Shown: positions 11,815-20,249 of the stretch, piece after piece
How the letters are laid out: every line of letters begins with the position of its first letter
Position numbering within the stretch: the stretch's first letter is position 1
Source: Acetobacteraceae bacterium UBA6159
Lineage (GTDB): Bacteria > Pseudomonadota > Alphaproteobacteria > Acetobacterales > Acetobacteraceae
Assembly (NCBI GenBank): GCA_002422345.1
Contig: DIUL01000173.1
Coordinates: forward strand, 6,696 to 62,686
Length of the DNA stretch: 55,991 nt
Direction of reading: 5' to 3'
The notes under the pieces: generated by a model
Seen by the model: only the letters and a program-made list of their open reading frames with translations
Database searches by the model: none
Told to the model about the DNA's origin: nothing
Position numbers and translations under genes: made by a program

Positions 11815-12440
11815 CGGGTCAACTCCATCACTTCGTCGAGCAACGCGCGCAGCTCCCTGGCGCCGGTGGAACGTGGGGCCGCTTCCGTAATCCCCAAGCC
11901 CTGCGCAAAAGCATGCGCGAAACCGGCGCGGTTGCCGATGCCGGTGTGCAACAGTGTCAGGCCTCGCCCGGTCAGGTCGGCCACGATCGAGTCCCGCAGC
12001 TTCGACGTCGCCGGCACGCGGTTCAGGACAATCGCGACCTTCCGCCGCTCATCGGTGGCGAGCTTCAATGTCCCCTCGGCCGCCCAGACATCGGGCAGGC
12101 TGGGTTGCACCGGCACCAGGATCAGGTCGGCGGCGCGGATGGTCAGGCGGGCGTCGGTGTCGATGCGCGGCGGGCTGTCGATCAGGATGGCGTCGTGGTC
12201 GCGTTTCAGACGCTCCAGTTCCGTGGCCAGGCGCCAGCCGGAGACATCGGAACACGTGATCGCCGCGGCCGGCTTGTCCCGGTCGGCGCGCAGTTGATGC
12301 CAGCGCGTCAGGCTGCGCTGCGGATCGATGTCGAGGATGGCAACCCGCCGATCCGCCGCCAGGGCGGCCGCGAGGTTGGCGGCGAGCGTGGTCTTGCCGG
12401 TGCCGCCCTTCTGCTGCGCGACCGTGATGACAAGGGCCAT
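11811..12440 (-). CDS. Orphan ParA-family ATPase
   Basis: A 209-residue P-loop ATPase of the ParA/MinD family. The deviant Walker A KGGTGKTT lies at residues 11-18, Walker A' is ILDIDPQRS and Walker B is AILIDSPP. ParA proteins bind nucleoid DNA nonspecifically and position cargo. No parB, parS-like cluster, chemotaxis or carboxysome gene is adjacent, so the cargo is not evident. The only linked gene is the CopD-like membrane protein, whose start overlaps the parA stop. The short length matches the small stand-alone ParA group (ParF/PpfA-like) rather than chromosomal ParA. ATG 12440 gives the standard N-terminus. Confidence 0.88.
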   Translation of the reverse strand: MALVITVAQQKGGTGKTTLAANLAAALAADRRVAILDIDPQRSLTRWHQLRADRDKPAAAITCSDVSGWRLATELERLKRDHDAILIDSPPRIDTDARLTIRAADLILVPVQPSLPDVWAAEGTLKLATDERRKVAIVLNRVPATSKLRDSIVADLTGRGLTLLHTGIGNRAGFAHAFAQGLGITEAAPRSTGARELRALLDEVMELTR

Positions 12441-12570
12441 GGGACGCGACTCCGTGATGGGACGTGTCCAGAGGACCAGAACCGGCCCTGGGATGCCAGG
12501 ATTGTATGCGGTGTGTCATCGGACGGCACGCCTGCGGGCCGGTGGACCTTCCGCGCCGCCGCAAAAAGAC

Positions 12571-12600
12571 GTGGGTGGCGGCCCTGCGGCCGCCATGACG
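12571..12600. repeat. Single GGTGGCGGCCCTG palindrome
   Basis: A copy of the 8576-8665 family, GTGGGTGGCGGCCCTGCGGC continuing to CGCCATGACG. It lies in the 12441-12623 gap between the parA start and the stop of the 623-aa gene. No gene is seen in this gap. The parA promoter must lie here but no convincing -35/-10 pair was found. Confidence 0.6.
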
Positions 12601-12623
12601 GGGGGCACGGCCCCGTCGGTCCC

Positions 12624-14495
12624 TCAGAACCCGAACATGTGATCCAGCGAGAACCCGCCCCGCTCGTCCATCAGCCCGTGATAGCCGAACAGCCGGCAGC
12701 CGGGGTCGCGCACCAGCACATACCCCTCGGCCCCCGCCTGCCGCAGCCGGTCCGGTCCGAACACCCGGTGCGGCCACACCATCGCCGAACCGGAGCACGC
12801 GATGGACAGCCGAGCCTCGGCGATGAGATGGCCGGTGGCGGAGTGGAGCTGGAGCTGGGTGGCGGATCGGGCATGCCACGGCGCGGATGCCGGATAGATC
12901 AGCACCGCGAAGCTGTTCCGCGTGGCATCGCCCAGCTTGAGGAACAGCCGGGTCGACAGGCCGGGCGGGGGGCCGGAGTAGGATTGCGGCTCATCCTTCC
13001 AGGTCATCGCGGTGTTGAACACATGGGCGCCGAAGCTCGATTCGGCGGCGTGGCCGGACGTCCGGTCCTCATACCGGAACAGCGCGTGCAGCCAGCCATC
13101 GGCTTCCCCGCCGTCGCGGAAGTCGTAGACGAGTTCGGCGTGCCCGGCCTCCACATCGATGTCGTCGAAATCCAGCGCCAGGTCATGCGCGCGGGGCAGG
13201 CGGCCGAGGAAGCGTTCGTGAACCTTCCGCCCCTCCCGATCGAAGACGTCCATCCGGATCGGCAGGTTCGCCTGCACGGTGGACATCGGCGTCGGCTGGA
13301 CGATGCTGCGGAACCGCGCACGGGGCAGGATCGGGAAGGGCAGCAGATAGCCTCGGCCCAGGTCGGCGGGCATGGTCGGGATGCCCGGATCGGGCTTCAG
13401 GTTGTCGCGTTCCACGTTCACATGGGCGATGCGGACGCGGTCGGCCCGCGTGATCTCATACCGCGGGCGGACGACGTGGCGGCCGGCGCGGACCTCGATC
13501 TGGGCGGGCCAGCGCAGGCCGGGCAGGCAGTCGCGCACGTTCAGGGCCACGGTCGCGAAGGGGCCGAGTGCCTGGCTGTAGGACACCGGCTGGCCGGCGC
13601 CCATGCGGTCCAGCGCCACCGCTCCGGCCGGGATCGGCACGGCGTGGCTGTTCTGCAGCCAGAGCACCACGTCCTCATCATCGCGCGGGGCGGGCAGGCC
13701 GGCGAAGCGGTCGGACGGCCAGGCGTTCGCGTCATGCGTGCAGGACAAGGACGCGCCATCGCCATGGGCATAGGTGTCGAGCGCGTATTTCACCACGTCG
13801 TGGCCGGCGGAGCCGATGGCATGGATGAACAACTGCCCGGTGAACGGCCCCAGGCCGAAGCGCTGCCGGATCACGCGGCTGTCGATGCTGTAGCCGCCCG
13901 GGCCGGAGGGGAGCGTCTGCTCCCACGTCGCCAGCACCGTTCCGTCGCCATCGAACAGGCGCAGCCAGAGCCGGACCTGGGTGGCTCCGTAGTTGGCCCA
14001 GTAGTTGGCCGAGACGATCCGGGTCGACAGCGCCTCGGTGTCCCGAAAGAAGGCGAAGTTCGTCGCGAAGTTCAGCTTGTCGAGGTAGCGGCCGGGCGTC
14101 GTCAGCATCCCGGCCGGCAGGCGGATGTCGTCCAGAGTCAGCACGGTCGCGCTGGGCGGCAGCATGTGGCGGATGCGGTCGACGACCCGAGCCGCGTCGA
14201 AGGTGGCAATCAGCACGGTCCGGGCGCCGCTGTCCGGCAACTCGGTCAGCTTGCGCGTCACCATCCCCGCGCGGGTCTGGCCGACCTGGGCGGTGTCGTG
14301 GACGTACAGCGCCTCGATCGGAGTCGGGTACATGGCCAGCAGGGCCTCGGCCAGGCCGTCCGGGTCGTAGATCGCGACAGGGGCGTGCAGGCGGGCGTGC
14401 AGGCGGGCAATCGCCTCCGCCGCCAGCGGATGGGCGAGCGCCTTGTAGATGACATTCCCCCCGGCGCGGGCGTCGAAAGTCTGGATGTTCAGCAT
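12624..14495 (-). CDS. Unrecognised 623-aa protein linked to an ELM1-like gene
   Basis: I do not recognise this family. The 623 residues contain no transmembrane helix or signal peptide. The N-terminal ~120 residues alternate strands and helices (NVIYKALAHPLAAEAIARL, VAIYDPDGLAEALL, EALYVHDT, RTVLIATFDAARVVDRI) and look like a Rossmann-like nucleotide or sugar-nucleotide fold. The middle is rich in beta segments with aromatic residues (ANYWANYGATQVRLWLRLFD, TGQLFIHAIG), as in Ig-like or jelly-roll modules. A His pair occurs near the end (GYHGLMDERGGFSLDHMFGF). It begins 12 bases after the ELM1-like stop, so both are probably one operon. Base usage matches the neighbours. A role in surface carbohydrate assembly is a guess from context. 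Confidence 0.75.
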   Translation of the reverse strand: MLNIQTFDARAGGNVIYKALAHPLAAEAIARLHARLHAPVAIYDPDGLAEALLAMYPTPIEALYVHDTAQVGQTRAGMVTRKLTELPDSGARTVLIATFDAARVVDRIRHMLPPSATVLTLDDIRLPAGMLTTPGRYLDKLNFATNFAFFRDTEALSTRIVSANYWANYGATQVRLWLRLFDGDGTVLATWEQTLPSGPGGYSIDSRVIRQRFGLGPFTGQLFIHAIGSAGHDVVKYALDTYAHGDGASLSCTHDANAWPSDRFAGLPAPRDDEDVVLWLQNSHAVPIPAGAVALDRMGAGQPVSYSQALGPFATVALNVRDCLPGLRWPAQIEVRAGRHVVRPRYEITRADRVRIAHVNVERDNLKPDPGIPTMPADLGRGYLLPFPILPRARFRSIVQPTPMSTVQANLPIRMDVFDREGRKVHERFLGRLPRAHDLALDFDDIDVEAGHAELVYDFRDGGEADGWLHALFRYEDRTSGHAAESSFGAHVFNTAMTWKDEPQSYSGPPPGLSTRLFLKLGDATRNSFAVLIYPASAPWHARSATQLQLHSATGHLIAEARLSIACSGSAMVWPHRVFGPDRLRQAGAEGYVLVRDPGCRLFGYHGLMDERGGFSLDHMFGF

Positions 14496-14507
14496 GGGTC
14501 CTCGTGG

Positions 14508-15446
14508 CTACAGGCCAAGCCGGCGGCGCATTTCGGCGGCGGCGAGCGGTGTATCGTTCAGCGGCGTCACGGGCCAGGGGGCATAGCGTCCGTCGAACAT
14601 CCGCACCCGTCCTTCCTTCAGCATCATGTCCAGAAACAGCCCCTGGCGGCGGGATTTCCCAGGCAAGGGCACGACCAGGACCGGCGCGGCGGTGGCCGCG
14701 GCCTCCGAGATCATGGAGACGCTGTCCTGGGTCACCACCGCCATGTCGGCCAAAGCGAGCATGCCAAAATAGGGGTTGTCGCCGGTGAAGTCCCACACGA
14801 ACCCGCCGAGGGGCGTCAGAGCCTCCCGCAGGATCGCCGTCACCGCCGGGTCGGTGCGGCGGGACGGGGTGACAACGATCCCCACATGGTCGCGCTTGAT
14901 CATGCCGGCAAGGTCGGCGGCCAGGCCTCCGGCCACGGTGGTGTCCAGCCGGTAGCGGCCGTTGCTGCCTCCGAGCAGGACGGCCACCAGCGGGCGGGCA
15001 TGATGCGCCAGGCGGTCGCGCCACAGGTCGGCCTCCCGCGCCAGGCGTTCGGCGGTCACCCGATGGATCGCGGTGCGGCTGACGATGACGTTGGGGCCGG
15101 TCAGTTCGTCGTGGGTATTGGCGACGATCAGGTCGAACCGCTTGGGGTTCATGCGGGGATGCTGGACCTGCACGACGGGATGATCGGGCGTCCGCAAGGC
15201 GGCCAGCACCGCCGCCGCCATCCCCCCGCAGCCGATCGTGATCCGGGGACGGGGTGGATGCAGGGCGTCCGCGACCACACGGAGCGGCGCCGGCCAGTAG
15301 CGGGCGGGGAACCAACGAAACGGCGCACCGGGCCGTAGAACACGCAGGTCGTGCGTCAGCCCCGCGGCCTCGGCCAGGCCGAGCGCCTGGGCCTGGAGGC
15401 CGGTCAGGCCCTCGGAGAGAATCCAACAGGCGGCCGCATCCGACAT
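14508..15446 (-). CDS. Mitochondrial fission ELM1-like family protein
   Basis: A 312-residue member of the ELM1-like family (DUF1022). Plant ELM1 recruits DRP3 to mitochondria, while the bacterial homologues resemble GT-B glycosyltransferases and often sit in lipopolysaccharide gene sets. Visible family stretches are CWILSEGLTGLQAQALGLAEA at the N-terminus, VVQVQHPRMNPKRFDLIVANTHDE, VAVLLGGSNGRYR and VVTQDSVSMISEAAATAAPV with a KSRRQG motif. ATG 15446 was chosen because it gives the family N-terminus; the frame upstream runs through repeat sequence. It leads a two-gene unit with the 623-aa protein. The enzymatic activity is unproven for the family. Confidence 0.85.
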   Translation of the reverse strand: MSDAAACWILSEGLTGLQAQALGLAEAAGLTHDLRVLRPGAPFRWFPARYWPAPLRVVADALHPPRPRITIGCGGMAAAVLAALRTPDHPVVQVQHPRMNPKRFDLIVANTHDELTGPNVIVSRTAIHRVTAERLAREADLWRDRLAHHARPLVAVLLGGSNGRYRLDTTVAGGLAADLAGMIKRDHVGIVVTPSRRTDPAVTAILREALTPLGGFVWDFTGDNPYFGMLALADMAVVTQDSVSMISEAAATAAPVLVVPLPGKSRRQGLFLDMMLKEGRVRMFDGRYAPWPVTPLNDTPLAAAEMRRRLGL

Positions 15447-15482
15447 GCGCGGGTTTTCGGGGCGGGGGCACGAAAGGTCAAT

Positions 15483-15727
15483 GCGGGGAAGGGCGGGGCT
15501 TTGCCCCGTGCACCACCAGGGGGCTTTGCCCCCTGGACCCCCACCAAGGGCACAGCCCTTGGAACCATTCGTTTTTGGGGGGGATTCCGGGAGGGGCTGA
15601 GGTGATGTTGAAACCACAGCCTCAGCCCCTCCCGGAATCCCCCCAACCAATGGGTTCTAAGGGCTTCGCCCTTAGCGGGGTGCAGGGGCAGCGCCCCTGC
15701 CGGGGTCCGGGGCGGAGCCCCGCTCTC
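15483..15727. repeat. Mosaic of nested inverted repeats with a 25-bp perfect hairpin
   Basis: The gap 15447-15783 between two divergent transcription units holds no gene. It is almost wholly made of inverted repeats. The core is a perfect 25-bp inverted repeat, 15578-15602 and 15620-15644, around a 17-base loop; its arm ends ATTCCGGGAGGGGCTGAGG. Flanking it are smaller palindromes of the type GGGGCTTTGCCCC, AGGGGGCTTTGCCCCCT, AAGGGCACAGCCCTT, AAGGGCTTCGCCCTT, GGGGCAGCGCCCC and GGGGCGGAGCCCC. The order is roughly mirror-symmetric about the core. Confidence 0.9.
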
Positions 15728-15783
15728 CCCCCGCAACGACCTTCATGCTACGCTCCGAACCTCAGCCTGCCAGGACCCGGACC

Positions 15784-16821
15784 ATGCGGATTGTGATCCC
15801 CGACGACTACCAGGACATGGTTCAGAATCTGGCCTGTTTTGGCCTGCTCCAGGGCCACGAGGTCACCCGCTATCGCGCTCCCGCCGCGGATTTCGAGGAG
15901 CTGGTCGCTCGGCTGCATCCGGCCGAGGTGATTGTTGCCATCCGTGAGCGTGTGGATTTCACCCGCGCGTTGATTGAGCGTCTGCCGAACCTGCGCCTGA
16001 TCGCGCTCGTCGGGCGCAACGCGACGACGATCGACTACCAGGCCTGCACGGATCGGGGCGTCATGGTCTCCACCGGCAAGAGCAATTCCCCGCATGCGCC
16101 GGCCGAACTGACCGTGGCCCTGATGATGGCTGCCCGCCGCAATATCGTGGTGGAGGCGGAGCGGATGCGCCGCGGCGAATGGCCGATGACGTTGTCGCAC
16201 CGGCTGGCCGGCTCGACGCTGGGGATTTTCGGGCTGGGGTCCATCGGCTCGATCGTCGCGCGCGCGGGGGCGGGGCTGGGGATGAACGTGCTGGTGTGGG
16301 GTCAGGCGCGATCCGCGGCCAAGGCCGTGGAGCTTGGCTACCGCGCCGCCGCCAGCAAGGCGGAATTGTTCGAGCAATCGGACGTCCTGTCCCTGCATGT
16401 CCGCCTGCGCCCGGACACGGCGGGCATCGTCGGACCGGAGGATCTGGCGCGGATGAAGCCCACCGCGCTGCTGATCAACACCTCCCGCGCCGAACTGGTC
16501 CAGCCGGGAGCGCTGCTGGCGGGCCTGCGGGCCGGCCGCCCCGGCTACGCGGCGGTGGATGTGTATGAGCAGGAGCCGATCGTGAACGGGGACCATCCGT
16601 TCCTGTCGATGCCCAATGTTGTCTGTACGCCCCATCTCGGCTGGGCGGAATGGGAGAACTTTGAGTTGTACTTCTCGGAGACCTTCGAACAGATCGTGGC
16701 CTATGCGACGGGTGGCCCGCTGCGGCTCGCCAATCCCGCTGTCGCGCCGGGGCGCGCCGAACCGAACAACGCGCCGGGGCGCGCGCAATCTGAAGGCGCG
16801 CTGGGACGCGCGGGCGCGTGA
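15784..16821 (+). CDS. D-2-hydroxyacid dehydrogenase family protein
   Basis: A 345-residue NAD-dependent D-isomer 2-hydroxyacid dehydrogenase, related to 3-phosphoglycerate dehydrogenase. The Rossmann motif GIFGLGSIGSIVA lies near residues 147-159. Catalytic residues are the Arg in NTSRAELV, Glu in VYEQEPI and His in TPHLGWAE. ATG 15784 gives the family N-terminus (MRIVIPDDYQD). After the usual end (ATGGPLRLANPAV) there is an extra tail with three PGRA/LGRA units, encoded by a short GC-rich repeat. The GTG of the next gene overlaps its stop (16818-16821). The substrate is unknown. Confidence 0.9.
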   Translation: MRIVIPDDYQDMVQNLACFGLLQGHEVTRYRAPAADFEELVARLHPAEVIVAIRERVDFTRALIERLPNLRLIALVGRNATTIDYQACTDRGVMVSTGKSNSPHAPAELTVALMMAARRNIVVEAERMRRGEWPMTLSHRLAGSTLGIFGLGSIGSIVARAGAGLGMNVLVWGQARSAAKAVELGYRAAASKAELFEQSDVLSLHVRLRPDTAGIVGPEDLARMKPTALLINTSRAELVQPGALLAGLRAGRPGYAAVDVYEQEPIVNGDHPFLSMPNVVCTPHLGWAEWENFELYFSETFEQIVAYATGGPLRLANPAVAPGRAEPNNAPGRAQSEGALGRAGA

Positions 16822-18629
16822 CGCAGCTCTGCCCCTGCGGCAGCGGCCTCCGCGCCCTGCATTGCTGCTCCCTGAACGTCGCCACCCTGCCGCCGCCGGA
16901 GGCCACGCGCCATCTCATGCCCCTGGTCGAGCGGGCGTTGCAGGCGCATCGCCAGGGCGCGACCGCGACGGCCGAACAACTCTGCCTGGATGTGCTGGAA
17001 CTGGCACCGGACCGGCCGGGCGCGCTGTCGATCCTGTATGAAATCCGCAAGGGGCAGGGACGGCACGAGGCGGCCGAGGTCCTGTTGCGCCGCATGGTGC
17101 GGTTCGATCCGAACAACTTCCTGGCCACGAACGAACTCGTGCTGCTGCTGCTCGGCCGCGGTCTGCTCGCCGACGCCGAGACGCATGCCCGCAACGCCAT
17201 CCGCATCGCGCCGGAGAACCCGCAGGCCCACAACCTGATGGGCATGATCATGACCGAGGCGCATCGTCCCGCGGTCGGCGAATATCATTACCGCCGCGTG
17301 TTGGAGCTGACCAACGCCCGCGATCCGATCCTGCTCGCGAACCTGGCCTGGAACCTGAAGAACCAGGGGCGGATGGAGGAAGCCCGCGCCCTGTACGAGG
17401 AATCCGCCACCGCCGCCCCCGACATCCGCCAGACCCTCCTGGGCTGGGCTCGCCTGGAAGAAGCCGACCGCAAGTTCGACTCCGCGTCCGCCGTGCTCGA
17501 CCGGATGGAAGCCAAGTGGCCCAACGACCCGGCCGTGCGGCTCAGCCGAGCGGTCGTGCTGGGAAGGATGAAACGGTATGATGAGGCGCTGAGGGAGCTG
17601 GATCAGCTTGCCGCACTGACCGGCGATGACGGGTTCGGGCCGACCGAGTTGCTGGAGAAGGGCCGGCTGCTGGATCAGATGGGCCGTTTCGACGATGCCT
17701 TCACGGCGTTCCAGACCGGCAAGCGGATGGCGATGGAACGCGGCGGCCTGCAATACATGGACGCGGTGGCGGACAATCTGATCACCCGCCTGCGCGGCTT
17801 CTTCACCGCCGGGCGGTTGCGGACCCTGCCACGCGCCGGTGTGCGCCAGGATGTGCCGCAGCCGATCTTCATCCTGGGCTTTCCCCGATCCGGCACGACA
17901 CTGATCGAGCAGACCCTGTCCGTGCATCCCCGCATCTGCGCCGGGGACGAATTGCCGCTGATGAACGACATCTCGGGCCTGATGCCGCGGATGCTGGCCA
18001 GCCCGCTGACCTACCCCGAGGCGCTGGCCGAACTCTGGATGGGCGACCAGCGGGAGGGGTTGGACAACCTGCGGGACTACTACCTCCAGAAGGTCGCCCA
18101 GATGGGCATCCTGCAACCGGGGGCTGCCTGGTTCACCGACAAGATGCCGCTGAACGAGACGCATCTGGGCCTGATCGCCCTGCTGTTCCCGCAATCGCCG
18201 CTGATCCACGTGATCCGCCATCCGCTGGACGTGATGGTCTCGGCGATCTCCAACTTGTTCACGCATGGGTTCAACTGCTCCCATTCGCTGGAAACCGCCG
18301 CCCTGCACTATGTGCGGGTGATGGACCTGGTGCAGCATTACCGGGCCGAGATGGCGTTGCGCTATCTGCCGATCCGGTATGAGGAGATGGTGGAGGACCA
18401 GGAACCGACGATCCGCGCAATCCTGGATTTCGTGGGCGAGGATTTCGATCCCCGCTGCCTGGCGTTTCACGAGAACAGCCGCCACGCCCGCACCGCGAGT
18501 TATGCCCAGGTGACTGAGCCGCTGTACGACCGCTCCCGCTTCCGCTACCGCAACTATCGCCGGCAGTTGGAGCCGGTCATTCCGATCCTGCGGCCGGTGA
18601 TCGAGCGTCTCGGCTACACGGTCGACTGA
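16818..18629 (+). CDS. SEC-C motif + TPR + sulfotransferase fusion
   Basis: A 603-residue three-part protein. Residues 5-17 (CPCGSGLRALHCC) form a SEC-C-like zinc knuckle. Residues about 25-330 are TPR helical repeats (for example AETHARNAIRIAPENPQAHNLMGM). Residues about 350-603 form a sulfotransferase: the PAPS 5'-phosphate loop ILGFPRSGTTLIEQTL, a catalytic-region His, the 3'-phosphate motif VIRHPLDVMVSAIS and a C-terminal Y-x-R-S-x-F-R-Y-R-N-Y segment. TPR-sulfotransferases of this type are thought to sulfate polysaccharide or protein substrates. The GTG start at 16818 overlaps the dehydrogenase stop, and the next TPR gene follows 3 bases after the stop. The SEC-C knuckle on this scaffold is unusual. 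Confidence 0.88.
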   Translation: MTQLCPCGSGLRALHCCSLNVATLPPPEATRHLMPLVERALQAHRQGATATAEQLCLDVLELAPDRPGALSILYEIRKGQGRHEAAEVLLRRMVRFDPNNFLATNELVLLLLGRGLLADAETHARNAIRIAPENPQAHNLMGMIMTEAHRPAVGEYHYRRVLELTNARDPILLANLAWNLKNQGRMEEARALYEESATAAPDIRQTLLGWARLEEADRKFDSASAVLDRMEAKWPNDPAVRLSRAVVLGRMKRYDEALRELDQLAALTGDDGFGPTELLEKGRLLDQMGRFDDAFTAFQTGKRMAMERGGLQYMDAVADNLITRLRGFFTAGRLRTLPRAGVRQDVPQPIFILGFPRSGTTLIEQTLSVHPRICAGDELPLMNDISGLMPRMLASPLTYPEALAELWMGDQREGLDNLRDYYLQKVAQMGILQPGAAWFTDKMPLNETHLGLIALLFPQSPLIHVIRHPLDVMVSAISNLFTHGFNCSHSLETAALHYVRVMDLVQHYRAEMALRYLPIRYEEMVEDQEPTIRAILDFVGEDFDPRCLAFHENSRHARTASYAQVTEPLYDRSRFRYRNYRRQLEPVIPILRPVIERLGYTVD

Positions 18630-18632
18630 CCG

Positions 18633-20033
18633 ATGGAACCGATCCCGCCGCCCAGGCCCGGCGACGTCCCGATGGTGCCGGTGCCGCTGAACGAATTGTT
18701 CATGATGGCGGCGGAGTATGAGCGGGCGAAGCGGTGGCCCGAGGCGGACCGGCTGCTGAACCATATCCTGGCAGTGGCGCCCAATCAGGCGGACTCGCTG
18801 CATCTGGCGGGGATCGTGTCATTCCGCCTCGGCCGCCACACGCAGGCGCTGGAGCAGATGGAGCGGGCGATTGCCCATGGCGTGGATACGCCGCTGTATC
18901 TGCGGAATATCTGCGAGGTCTATCGCAGCCTGGGGCGGCTGGATGAGGCTTTGGCCTCCGCCCAGCGCGCCGCGGCGCTGTCGCCCAGCGATCCGCTGTG
19001 CCTGCATAACCTCTCGGTCATCCATTACGAACGGCTGGAACTGGACGAGAGCATCGCCTGCGCGGACCGGGCGCTGGCGATGAATGCCGGCCTGCCTGGT
19101 GCCCATTTCGCCCGCGCCGAGGCCCTGCTGCTGCGTGGCGACTGGGCCGAGGGGTGGGAGGAATACGAATGGCGATTCCGCATCGCCGAGGCAGCACCGT
19201 TGATGCCGCCGACCGACCGGCCGCAATGGGACGGAACCGCGTTCTCCGATGGCCGGCTGCTGCTGGTGGCGGATCAGGGGTTTGGCGACATCATCCAGTT
19301 CGGCCGCTACATCGATTGGGTCCTCGCGCGCTGCCCGGACATCGTGATCGCCTGCCCGCCCGAGGTCGTCTCGATCATGCGGCAATTGTGTCCCTCGGCC
19401 GCGATCGCGATGCGGTGGGAGGATTCGGTGCCGTTCCGCGCTTATGTGCCGCTGTCGGGGCTGCCTCGGCTGCATGGGACGCGGCCGGGGAATGTGCCCG
19501 TGCAGGCGCCCTATCTGCGGGCTGATCAGGCTCGGGTCGCGGCGTGGCGCCAACGTTTGGACGGGCTGGTGCCTGCGGGGTTCAAGCGGGTGGGGATCGT
19601 TTGGGCCGGGCGGCCGACGCATAACAATGACCGGCGGCGGTCGACGACTTTGGCGTCCTTTGGGCCCATCGCCTCGGTGCCGCGGGTGGCGTTGGTGTCG
19701 TTGCAGAAGGGGCCCTCGGCGGACCAGGCGGGGCGGTATTTCGGTCGGGCGCCGCTGGTGAATATCGGGGCGGAGATTGGGGACTACGACGACACGATGG
19801 CGCTGCTGAGCAGTCTGGACCAGATGATCACGGTAGATACGTCTGTGGGACACCTGTCGGCGGCGCTGGGTCGGCCGACGTGGATCATGCTGGCGCACGC
19901 GCCGGACTGGCGGTGGCTGATGGATCGGGAGGACACGCCTTGGTACCCCACGGTCCGGCTGTTCCGGCAGAAGGTGGCGGGGGATTGGGCGGATGTGATG
20001 CGGCGGGTTGGGAGTGCGTTGCGGGAGGGGTAG
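18633..20033 (+). CDS. TPR-containing glycosyltransferase (GT9/GT41-like)
   Basis: A 466-residue protein. Residues about 20-190 contain four to five TPR units (EADRLLNHILAVAPNQADSL, QALEQMERAIAHG, EALASAQRAAALSPSDP). These are followed by the linker LLRGDWAEGWEEYEWRFRI, typical of TPR-glycosyltransferases, and a GT-B C-terminal domain with LLLVADQGFGDIIQFGRYI, VGIVWAGRPTHNNDRRRS and VDTSVGHLSAALGRPTWIML. The last motif is the nucleotide-sugar site shared with ADP-heptose transferases. It starts 3 bases after the sulfotransferase stop, so the two act in one operon, plausibly glycosylating and sulfating the same product. The acceptor is unknown. Confidence 0.9.
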   Translation: MEPIPPPRPGDVPMVPVPLNELFMMAAEYERAKRWPEADRLLNHILAVAPNQADSLHLAGIVSFRLGRHTQALEQMERAIAHGVDTPLYLRNICEVYRSLGRLDEALASAQRAAALSPSDPLCLHNLSVIHYERLELDESIACADRALAMNAGLPGAHFARAEALLLRGDWAEGWEEYEWRFRIAEAAPLMPPTDRPQWDGTAFSDGRLLLVADQGFGDIIQFGRYIDWVLARCPDIVIACPPEVVSIMRQLCPSAAIAMRWEDSVPFRAYVPLSGLPRLHGTRPGNVPVQAPYLRADQARVAAWRQRLDGLVPAGFKRVGIVWAGRPTHNNDRRRSTTLASFGPIASVPRVALVSLQKGPSADQAGRYFGRAPLVNIGAEIGDYDDTMALLSSLDQMITVDTSVGHLSAALGRPTWIMLAHAPDWRWLMDREDTPWYPTVRLFRQKVAGDWADVMRRVGSALREG

Positions 20034-20053
20034 GGAGCGGGTTCCATCCACCA

Positions 20054-20182
20054 CGCCCCCCCTCCCCTTGAGGGAGGGGGACGGGGGGAGGGGTCTAGCG
20101 GCACGGTGTTTTGGGGGTGGGCTTCTACGGACCCGGGGGTGGCTTACCCCTCCCCCGACCCCTCCCTCACGGGGAGGGGAGC
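20054..20182. repeat. Inverted pair of CCCCTTGAGGGG repeats
   Basis: The gap 20034-20249 has no gene. It contains two units of the dispersed family in opposite orientation: a forward one from 20054 to 20107, with the trailing GCGGCACGG motif, and an inverted one near 20145-20182. It separates a rightward operon from a leftward one, a position where a bidirectional terminator would be useful. Confidence 0.75.
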
Positions 20183-20249
20183 GTTGTTGGACGGCATTGC
20201 CTCGATTCTATCGACCCCGCGCTAACCCCAGCAGCTAACCTACCCCAAC

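Noticed and set aside
11811..12440. Plasmid or phage partition locus
   Set aside because: No ParB, parS-like repeats or replication genes are present around the orphan ParA.
11913..15338. Very long open frame on the plus strand opposite the ParA, 623-aa and ELM1-like genes
   Set aside because: It is antisense to three genes with recognisable motifs or coupling, has a composition expected from the complementary frame of GC-rich genes, and spans intergenic repeats.
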